From Hydractinia symbiolongicarpus (Eukaryota; Cnidaria; Hydrozoa; Anthoathecata; Hydractiniidae): a stretch of DNA of 64,000 nt. The translations under genes and the position numbers were made by a program. The notes under the pieces were generated by a model. The model was given only the letters and a program-made list of their open reading frames with translations. It made no database searches and was not told where the DNA came from. Each line of letters starts with the position of its first letter. Positions within the stretch are counted from its first letter, which is position 1. The stretch covers positions 2,170,001-2,234,000 of the forward strand of contig NC_079889.1 of the NCBI RefSeq assembly GCF_029227915.1, given 5' to 3'. This document shows positions 50,401 through 62,400 of this stretch, piece after piece.

Positions 50401-53400
50401 CATAAGGCGTGGCATTACGCCTACTAAATTTACTAAATTATAAAAAAATGTAAAATGGAGGTTTATTATGCTTAAGGCGCATGGGGCCATAACGATTAAA
50501 AATCATATCCTTTGCCCCCGGTTTAGCATGCCTGTACCGCATCTCACGGAGATAAGTTTTTCATCAACTAAGAAGAGAAAACCTAATCAAAAAAGTTGTC
50601 TCTTTTTTATATTTTTTGTACTAAATTTCTCAAAATCAATTCCGAAAAAAATAATGCACACAAAGCATGCCAATGTTTACTCATCAAGAGGTTATTTTAA
50701 ATTTCGTTTGTTTTTCTTTATCTTCCATTTTTGTGTTCTAAGACTGAGGTTTCTTTTTTTATAAAAAATCTATCGCATTTGAATATAATTCGAATATAAA
50801 ATGTAAAAAAAGTATTGTTGTCGAGTGTAAAAAGTTAATATTAATATTCTTTATGAAGAATATAAACGTAAAAAGAGAACTGATTGAAAATGTATTAGGC
50901 AATTGTGTACATTTCAATCCGTACCCTTTGGGATGAAGCAAAGTTTAGTAAATCGAAGAAAACAACTGATTGGACTTCCATCCAGAGAACGTTAGCTAGC
51001 TACATACTGAAAAAGCTAAAGAAAAACAGGTGTAACATAAAGAAAATGCTCTACTGTTGTTAAGATTACGTGGTAGAGAGATAAATTTAGGTTTGTAACA
51101 ATTTTTTAATCGTTTCAAATTTTATAGATCAATTCTCCCTCAAATATTTAGTTTCTTGTTGTGTCTTGAGCCTACACTGTTTTTTTACACACTTTGGTCA
51201 GACCTCGAATGTTTATTCTAAATATGAAAATTTGTTTGATGCACAAAATTTGATTAGAACTTTACTTTCTTACTGCATATCAAGTAAACTAAACTCTTTA
51301 ATCCCTCCATAGCACCAATGGAGCAGTTACATAGCAGAATTTGCCATTAGCTCTAGGAAATTATAGCTTTATTTTATTGACATTATATATTTTTGGCCAT
51401 AGTCATGCTAAAAATATAAAATTATGCTAAGAATAAAAAAATTTAATTTTGGTCTGAAAAATAATGCTTTTGTTCTAACAGCAAGAACCCACCCCACTGA
51501 ATTTGAAAGCTATCCAAGCACAGCATAGGATCCAAGAAATAAAATATTCACCTAAACCAGTGGACTCTTGTGTGATTAAGGGGTTTTAGAATATAATCCC
51601 AACGAGAGTGCCATTTCTTGTATTGACTTAACTAAATTAAAACACAGTTATTTTATGATCATTATTAATATACAATAAAGCTATACTTTAAAAAGCGTCG
51701 ACGAGCGAGCTGCCGACGTATATGTGTAAATATTTTCAAAGTCGCAATTAATAAATCCCTCGGCAATGAAGAATAAATCAATATTATGAAATTGTTTGTT
51801 CTAACATAGTTCATGAACATCAGGTATTTCTAAAACCAACTTTCGTTCCACATGAAACATTTAAACTTATGAAAATATTTTGTTACGATATTCATAATTT
51901 TTTTAAAGACAGCTTTTAATATATTTTCTTGAGTGACTTTATCCAAAATATTTATTTTTATGGTTTTTTTTGTGGGAAATAATTTCGTATGATAAAGAAT
52001 ACTTCGCAGTTATTTATTGTCGTCGCGAAATTGGTCCTCGAAAAAGTATCATACACATAACTTTTTGAAGAATACACCTTATAACCAACTGTACCAAAAT
52101 CTGCAAGCGACTTACAAATATTGGATACAAACAACCAAAATAATTTTTTTTTTTTTGGTGGAAGTCTGAAAAAACCACCTGGACCATAAATGAAAATTGA
52201 CATTATGTAACTTCTTTCGGATAATCATTAATACTTGTTTGAGGAACACCTTCTTTTTTCCGATTTTGAACTGGAGTATTATTTGGTCTGGGTGTTACGA
52301 GGAAATTTGATATTGAATGAAACAGGTAAAAAATGGTAATTTTTGGATGGATTTTATATAATTTTGGATTTTTCCCCACTTTTTTTTGTTAAACTAAATA
52401 TACGGTAAATTTATATCAAGTACAAGGACGATGTAGGTTGCTTTCAAAACAATACACATATCCTACTAACCACAAATTTGACAGAATACGTATAATGTAT
52501 ATCAACATTAGCATCTACGTCTCCTTTCAAACTCTTGGTTTCGTACGTTGTACAGTCCACATAGCCATTATGCTCTTTGTGATCTATGCTATAAGAAAAA
52601 TGTCTAAAAAACAAATTATTTTCATATAATATTAAAAAAACAAGTTCTGACGTAGTTGAAAACATGTAACCACATAGCATGTTTTGGTACGCTACACACT
52701 AATTAACTGCAAATAACGGTGTATTCAGTTTTACTTATTAAAAATATATAAACCTTCTGGGTACAACTTCCGCAGACAGCAGTCGTGAATTATTCCATTT
52801 ATCATCTTCACCGTTGGTATACTCAATTATAATGTCAATATGGTTGAACACATAATAAGTGTCTGCTTCAGTGTATTTATTCTAAACACAGATTTAAATA
52901 TATCACAATGTGCCCAATTTTTTTAAAAACTTGTCTGGCTTCAAATGAAATAAAAAAGGTTATGACTTCAAAATGAGTTGTTTAAACTGTATGATTTGAA
53001 TAACTTGTAGCAAACACCGCATCTATGAACCTCTTTTCCAATAAAATGTTTCTTCTTAAAAAAAAGCGATTGTTTCAATCCTTCCTACTTTCAAGTAATT
53101 TCAATTCACTTAGTGCTAACTAGTAAACTCATAAAATATAATAAGAAATTAGTTTGTTTGTAAGATTACCCCGCGACAATAGTACTGTATTTATTCCTGT
53201 TAATTATAGCGCTTGCAACCTGTGTGACTGGGTATAACTGTTGCTACAGACGTGATAGAGTCCTGAAACTTGTGACTTTACTTTGCTTTTATTGAGACTT
53301 GCAATGAGAAAAAATATTAAGTTGAGGGGGTAATGCGTTTTTGGGACAGGCGTATATTTTTGTCAATTTTAAGAAAAGGGTTACGATATGTTGTATTTGC

Positions 53401-56400
53401 TATATAATATTTATTACATGTATGTTAATCACTAGGTGATTACAAAAGGGTTGCTAAGGGCGTATAAGGGTGCTAAGGGCGTGTAAGGGTGCTACAGATA
53501 AAATAAGGACCAGATTTGAAATAAATATGAGTTTAGAAAAATGACGTGATTCTTATCCCAATGAAGAAATATAATTTTTACTTACTTCCAACATCTAAAA
53601 TGCAAAATTGCACATATGTACTAAGTTTTTTTGACATAAGTGTCAAATTCCTTTAAAAAAGTATTTTTTATTTATGTTATTAAAATAGGCGACTCCAATT
53701 TAATTAGTTGTTCTACGGGCCCGACCGACCCTAGTTTTCACGAAAACAAAAAAATAATAATATCAAGCTAAAATGTTTTGAAGAAAACAAATTCTCATCC
53801 CATCTCGTGAAAATATAATGAGCATAGAAGATAATCAATGATGTTATTTTTTGTTGGTTGAATGTCAATCTACAATTATACTAAACATGGTGAATCAATA
53901 ACGTTACTTTACTTAGAACCACTGTTATTAAGGCCACTGGAAGTTGATTCTTTGTTCATGGTAATTTGTTGCGATAAAACTAAAATGCGCGATGCGCTAA
54001 TTGTGTAATCACAAAAATAGTTACGTGGTTAAACAGAAGTTTTTAAATTTTTATGTGATTTGTAACGAAAATTAGCTACTTTCGCTAAAATAGTTATAAT
54101 ACAAACGAAAAACAAGACAGCTTATTGTCGTAACACTCTCCTTCGTTATGATTAATATATATTTTAAAATTACGCTAGCTAAACTATAATACAGTCGATA
54201 CCATTTAGGAAAAATAATTAAAACAAGATAGAATACGCTTGTCGTAACACCCTCCTCCGTTATGATTTTCAAAAAAAATGACTTTTTCGCTGCGAAAGAC
54301 TTTAAATATTCTCAACTAAACAACCATAGTCTAAAAAGAATTTTCACTTAAATTTTGATTTTTCTATGCGCAAAAAACATTAAAAGAACACTAAAATTGT
54401 TTGTTTTATTTTTTTAAGTAGGAGAAGAATAACTTGGATAAGTTTCGAAACATCGCAAGAATAATTCTTGCTGTATAACTTTCAAAAACAACTTTTTGAG
54501 CATGCAAGTGTTTTTATCTTTTTACCTTGAGGACTCGTTACATATTCTTTAGTGAGACAAATTATTATTTTTTCTTCGCAACTAAAAAATATAAACTGCG
54601 TGCGTTATGCAAAAATACATAGAAAAATACGGTTGTCGTTACACCCTCCTCCGTTGTTATTTTTTTTTTTTTTTTGTTCCGACCATACATTCTCGATAAA
54701 ATTATTTTTATTTTGCCGACCGACCGACCGACCGACAGACCGTAAGCTACTATCGACATCGCCCGTAGAACAACTAATTAAATTGGAGTCGCCTAACTTC
54801 GTTCGATGCCATGTTTGATCCCAATATTGTCATTATAATTCTTTTTTTCAATATTAAAGTACATTTTGCCAGTGTAGCTAAAATAAAGGCTGTACCAGCA
54901 GTAACATGATTCGTGTTAAAAAATTGTATGCCATTTCATTTTTTGACTTTGGATAAAGGTGAATAACTTAGGCTTGGATTCATATATCTGCTTTAAATTT
55001 TCAGAGTTTTCCAATTTGGTGAAACGAACAGGTGTAGTAAGTTATAAATTTTGGAATGAAATTCTTAGGGTTCCAGAGATTTTTAGGCAGAAGATATGTA
55101 AGCCTAAATGATTTAGCTGATCACTTTTAGAAGAAACATGTGAATAACTATTTCGAGATTATATAAAAACATATACGAAAGGTGAAAGAAGATCACAGTA
55201 AAAAAATGAAAAAATTATGCTTACATTACTAAATTATTTTTGGTAATCCTTCGCAAGTGTAAATTTTAGGATGTATAAAATTCAACTCAAATGGGCAGTA
55301 TACTAATTAAAATTATATACTTGGTTAATAAACTCATACAAGTGAACAAAATAGGCTTACAATACGCAACAAGTAAACTAATAAGAAACTATACTTGTAC
55401 AAAATTTTACTCTGTTGAGTTTTATAACTGCTGATTCATTTAGCCCGATTTTGTGAAAACATTAGGCTTACAAACAAATATTAATGCAAACCGAAAGTGA
55501 ATACAGGGAGTAAAACAAAACAAAAACATGAAACAATTATCATGAGCAAATATTTGAGCAACAAAAAAACCAACAATATTTTGATTTTAAATTAAATGAT
55601 CTTCATTGTCCTGCACTTCAAACTGAACAAACGGATACACGACTGTTTTCTTATAAAAAAAAAACGTGATTTTCTTCTCTTTCTTAAGAGTTTTTCCTTT
55701 TTTATTCTCTTTTATTTGCCCCATGAAATAGCCTTTGATGTATTTGTGGACTTCAGGTAAGATGATGCCACATCCATCATCTGTCACATTGGAAACTGCT
55801 GTATCTTCTTCAATGATTTGAATAAACCAAACCATATCGATAGACTTACAATCTGCAACCACAGCTAAAACTGTTCATGGAATTAAAAGTTCTGAACCAG
55901 CAGCATGAATTGAAATTGGCTCGTTGGATCTTAATGTGGCCTTTGAAACTGCGTTCACATTAAGATAACAACTGTGAAAAGATAAGCATGAACCATATTC
56001 TAATCTTCACTTCTCACAGAGAGACAGACACAGGACTGCCTTGGTTACATTTGATCTTGGTGCAACCAAAATCACCTGGAATTTGCCGCTCCCATCAACA
56101 GTGTTGTAAGTTTTGAGACAGTTTCTAGCGCCAATTCTATAGTTGTTTACTGCCAATTAACTTTTTAGTGGCTTTGAACTTATTGGGAAAAAACTCAACA
56201 ATGTCTTTAGCAACCATGAGTATCTCCCCTGCTGCAATGCCTGTTCCGATTGACACTTTTGCTAGTCCACCGACGTGTTTGACCTCACCCTTACCATGAC
56301 TAGCAAATCCAAACACTTGCACAACTTTTAATTCAACTTTGTTTGCTATTTTTACCTGACTTGTACTGAGATGAACAATTATCACTTGCAAGGATGCATA

Positions 56401-59400
56401 TTTTCAAGGTACTAAACATTTCCCTATTTCCGCAATCGAACATTTGCAAGCCTTGTTTACAAATGTTCGATCGCGAGTTCTTGTAATTAAAAAGTAAGAG
56501 TGGTAACTTCTTTTCAACTTAATGTTTCAGAGTGTACAATGTCTTGCTTATTACTCTAGTAGACTCATTTTTCACAGGCACAGTAAAGCTTTCTTAAAAA
56601 TCAATTTCCAGAAGAAACACATCGAGGTGTTCTCTGAAAGACGAGATTACTGCTCTGTAATGTTTTAATTGATTACGACGATGACACATTACAAAACAGA
56701 TTAGTCACATTAAATTCCTCAACTACGGCTTTCAATCGGTTTATGTCTTTTCCTGACTTTGTTTTTATTTCCATCAATTGAAAGATTATCATTTTTACTG
56801 CCATATCCTCGCCGCTGGCTGATATTAAGTAATTTTTCAACAAAGACTGGTTTGATTTCATATATTCACACACTATTATGAAACTAGATGTACATTCCCA
56901 ACCTATGTAAGATGTTGTAACTCATGGACAACTTTTGGTAAAAGAGAAAATGGATAATGTGTAATCATAGAATTCAATTTCAACATTTTGTTTCGCGAAT
57001 AGACAAATCAATGCCTGAACTGCCCGCATGTAAGTACAACGTGCAACAAAACATCTTTATCAGTCTTTTTCAGGATAGGCGTGCGATCGCACGCGCACGC
57101 CTTGGCACACGCCTGAATCGTTTCAGGTGTGTGATTAATTGCATGCTTGAAAAATAAATATTGAGTTTTCAAAATCAACCTATAAAATCCATGTTGTAGC
57201 GTGCAATGGCAGCCCTCGAAATAATTTTTGGATACTCGTCAGACAAAACGTCCGATAGATTTCCATCTTGGCCGGACACTTTTAGATCTCAGAAATTATT
57301 GAATAGTCCTGGTCCTTTTAATCCACGAGCAAGCCTATTCATAGACAACCTGACCATCATAGCTAATTCTAAAAGAACTACGTAGACATAAATCTCTTTT
57401 GCCTGGCCCCTTCGTCGTTGTTAACCAGGTCTTTAAATCCAGCCATGCGGTTCTTAACTAATGCGGAGGTGAACGCCGACAGAGCACGAATGAAGCAAGT
57501 TTGCAAATATGCACTTATGGACATTTTATCATGAATTTAAATGTAGATAATTTCTTTATTTGACAAAACAAATTGGAAACCATAGCATGTCCGAATTTAA
57601 TGGATTTTTTTCTTTATGCCTGTAAAAACGAAACCCACGGTATAACTTTGGTTTTTGTCTTTAGAACAAATACAGTTATAACTTTCTATAATGTCGTTTT
57701 CTAGGTAATGGTCTTTTGAAAGGACTGTAAGAACAATAATTTCACCTGAAATAATAACATTTAGTTTTTTTGGGATTTTTAGGTGTAAACCTAAAATATT
57801 CACTTAGACCAAACCAATAATGTTAACACCTGAGAAAAATTGTTATATTTGGTAGTATAGTTTTGAAGCTATTTTATGTTGACTATATATGTAAGCCTTA
57901 AAAAAAGTAGCCTAAGATTTTCACATGATTCAACAAGTGATATCTCCTAAATTACTCACTTATTTGTCATGTATGAAAAGTTATTTTTTAAGCTTTCAGA
58001 CGAAAAGATTTGCATTTGTTAGCCCAATTATTCTACAATTGCACCAAGTTTTATTACTTATGCATAACTCAGACACTTATTGGATCCTTATGTCACAGCT
58101 ATCATTACATTTTGGCACTCGAAAAAATCGATTTGATTTAAACCAATACTTCTTACAATGCATTAAACTATGTGACTTCAATTTGTAAATATACAATGGA
58201 AATAGGTTGCGTAACTTTTTTGATTCAAACGTTAACGTTTTTGGTTTGTCATGTTGTTGCACCTTGACAACATAATTTATAAAAAAAAGTACAACAAACT
58301 AACGTGAACAAACTAATCATTTGGTTTGGTGATATTTAATAGAGATAAGAATTTAATAGAGATAAGAATTTAATTCCTTTAAGGTATAAACACAATCAAC
58401 AAATATTAACATTTCTCAACTTACACTTAAAACACAAGCATTTGCAGGTTGTCCTTGCTTGGTTACATAGCAGCCTATAGGAAATTCCGGCGCACAAAAC
58501 TTGTGTTCAGAGTCAGCAACGTCATAGCACCAAGTAACAGGCATGTTGTCAATAATCCTTGTAAAAAAAAGTTATTTTTTTTAGTTTAAAATCTAGGGAT
58601 TTGTTTAAAACTAATGAAACACATGAATTCAGATTTATTTAGGTGTTCATACGACTTTATAACCCTGGTATATCATAACATCACTGTCAGGGGGAAACTT
58701 TTCAACCTCATTTACTGTGTTGGTAAAAAATATTTTGTGGAAAGGTGAATAGAGCATTCCTACTGAAACACAAACAATAGAAATATTCCTATACAACATT
58801 TATTATAGAAAGAAAAAAGGTTAAGATTACGTACAACACCCATCATTTTAGTATTACGCTGAATGTTCGCCGCATAACATACTATAAGAGTATGGTAAGC
58901 AGAAAAATGTTATTGCAGTTATTAAAAAAAATTGTAATTTTGACAAAAATACTATACCACTTTCTGTTCAGTCATTGTCATTGAATAATAGGGATATTAT
59001 CATGTCATGAACAAGCGAGTTTATTCTATGCTAAGCTACAGCTGTCATCAACTGGTAATGATCGTAATGATCGTAATCATCTTTGGCTATTCATTATTTG
59101 AAGAGATAATTAGAGGAGCGAAATCAACCAATCAGATCACAGCAATAGACCTATTTCAATATCCTTTTCATGATCAGCCGTGGTGGCGAAAAATTTAGTT
59201 TAGGTAAAATTCAGGACGCCATGTTGTTTACTAGCTGTTCTGACCTTAGTTATCAACAAATGTTGGTTTTATAATTTTCAACTAGCATATTGAAAGGATC
59301 GTAGTGGATACAAGTATATTGAGGGTATTAGTAGTGGTAGTGAGACTAAAATTATGAATATTTATTGATATTAAGTGTGTATTTATGGCAACTTAATGGT

Positions 59401-62400
59401 GGCTAGCTAGCTAAGCTATAGAGCTAGCTAAGCTATAGAGCTAGCTACGCTATAGAGCTAGCTGAGCTATAGAGCTAGCTAAGCTATAGAGCTAGCTGAG
59501 CTATAGAGCTAGCTAGCCAACAACCGTCTTGTTTCTTACCTCTACAATAAGTTTATATTCTATACTGTAAGTTATAAAATGTTTACCTAGTTTACTAAAA
59601 CTTCATATAACTTATAAAATTATAATTATAATTTATAGCTATATATTATAATAGGTTATAATTATTTTCCTAAAAAGGTTACCCAGCTTTTCATAGCCAG
59701 ATATTATAGGTTGGATGTTAAAGCTAGCATGTACTCAGGGATGATGTGCTGCCCAGCTATGTATCGTTATTATTGTCACACTCCCCTGCTAATATGCTTT
59801 AACCTTTCCATTTAGTATATTTATAATAAACATATTTTGGCTCAACCCCGTGTACTCAGTAATCACAAATTGTTTTTTGTTTTGGTTTGTCTGTTCAGAT
59901 TCATATTATGTTCAAGAAATGATAAACCTACAATACTAATCACAAATTGTTTATTTTTTCGGTTCTGGCATAAACAATTTTTTTCAGAAGGTGAAGAAGC
60001 AACTGAAAATGCTGCTGTTTTTACGAAAATGTTTTTATCACAGGTCACACATTTACATAAATAAAAATATTTAGTAGGTGTAAATAGGTTCAAGGTTCTT
60101 AAAATTGTTATTATTCTCTTTGGAATTAACATGACAGCAAGATTAGGCCTTTATCAACTATTTTGAAAATGACAGTGTTAAACTTGTAAGGTTATGTTGT
60201 TTGGGTTATCCTAAAAAAAAATAGCCATTTATTAGCCCTCTTACAGTAGCTTAAATTCGGAAACTCAACAAGTATAATACACACAGTCTGGCAATATTTA
60301 TAAATATAATATTTTTGGAAATACTTAATACTACTTACAGGCCATAATTTTTAAAAGGATACTTATGAGTCTTACCTTAGGTGATTGCATTGCTCTTATT
60401 ACATTTTGTTGAATATATAACATGATGAAGAACAACATTTAGTCTAATAACAGCAACCCAACATGCTTAGGATAGCCAAGTCATAATGTTATTTACAGAT
60501 GTTTTACAAAATAAAAGATAACCAATAACAAAGAATAAAATGTGTATATATGTCAACAACATTGGTTAAAGCTCCAACTAGCTAGCTAGTAGTAGCCAAT
60601 GCTAGTGCTAGTGTAGCTAGATATAAAATAAGTGCCATGTTCTATTTTTTTTACCAAAAGTTCATAATTTGCCTATTTGACAAGTTAATTTGAGAAATAA
60701 TAAAGGTGAACAAACTATATGTGCATCACTTCGCTGACAAATTAAAATTGTCTTTAAATTAACCTCGTTTTCATGTTAGTATGTCTATTTTGGCTATGTA
60801 TTTTGCGGAATGGATATGGATATTGAAATAGGTCTATTATAAGTATATAACTTTTTCACGGGCCCAGAAGGAAGCAATAAATTGAATAAATCCTTTTTTT
60901 GTCTAAAAGTTTTTATAGTCTTCTATGGTCTTCTATGACCTTCCTTGAATTCATAAGCCTGGAATTCCTATACAGCCAATCGTGTAGCGTACAGGATCGC
61001 CTTTGTATAATTCATTGAAATATCTAGCTTCCATTCTTAGCAATTACACAAAGAGTGATCACTGTAAAAGCTCGAAAGAGTTTTCGGAATTTATCAGAAA
61101 CATATGGATTAAGAACGACGAATGTATGGTATCATTTGACGTTACTTCACTTTACACAAATGTACTGATTAAGGGCACATTATATATCATCAGGGAATTA
61201 CTGCTAAATGATGATGAGTATGAGAACAAAACATGCATCCCTATAGACAAACTAATGTCCTTGGTCGAAGTTTTGCTTACAAAAACATTGTATTTATTTG
61301 ATGGTAACTTCTTTACGCAAACTGACGGTGTGGCTATGGGTGGTCCAACTTCCTTTGTGGAAGCCGAAATAAATATTCAGGCTATTGAGACTACAGCCTT
61401 AACAACTGCATATCACGCTCCAAGAGTTTGAAAAAGATTTGTGGATGACGCCTTTTTAATAATTGAACATATCAATAATTTGCACCAAGCATTCAATTTA
61501 CAATTGAACAAGAGAACGTACGCTTCCTTTCTTAGCCACTCAGTGTCTTACAACGGTGGTAACCTATCAATATAAGTACACCGCAAACCAATTCATACTG
61601 ATCAATAACTCAAATGCACATCTAATCACCAAATGTCCTGAAAAGACAATGTAGTGTCCTCATTACTGGACAAAGCAGTTAATGTAGTCAGTGGCGAGAA
61701 TGACTGAAAGAAAGAGTTATCTCATATAAACAACGCCTTCCTTGCAAATGAGTACTCGAGACAAACCATTAAAAAGGTTCAGAGGAAAATCAGGAACAGA
61801 AATGATGAGAACAGTGACAGGGAGGATGCAGAAAACAAACAAGCAGCTACAGTGTGTATGCTGTATATACCAGAGACAAGTAACATACTTCTTTGGGTAA
61901 TGAAAGATCATAAAATAAAGCCAGTTTTTCAATCTAAAAACACCCTGTACGTAGTATACTGCCGCATCCGAAAGACAAAATATGTCTAGAGAGTCAATGT
62001 AATATTGTCTACGAAATCTTGTGTAAGGATTGTGATGCTGTTTATGTCGGTGAAACGAAACAAATGTTTGAACAACGTGTCCAAGAGCACAAAAAAGCTG
62101 TACGCAACGCAGATACAGACAAAAATAAGATTGCAGACAATAGCTGGAAGAATGATCATGTTATTGACTGGGACAATAAAAAGATCATAGACAGGGAGTC
62201 TGGTTGGACAGCAAGAAAGTGAAAGAAACCATAAATAGTATAGACAGAAATACTAACATCAATAGTATTTCCTATCAACTTCCAGAAATTTGGTTACCTG
62301 CACTTCGGAAAGCGAATATTTAGAAAAAGTGCGAAATGGTTCAGGACAAACGTAACAAAAAAGCGAACTTTTAGAAAAAGAAAAGTAACATAAAGCCAAC

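Noticed and set aside
51958-52203. 81-codon minus-strand ORF near TM9SF2-like exons
   Set aside because: It lies within the intron between exons 4 and 5, which join in phase without it, and its residues do not match the family.
59400-59515. CRISPR-like repeat array
   Set aside because: Units are contiguous without spacers, near-palindromic and in a eukaryotic intron; it is a simple tandem repeat.
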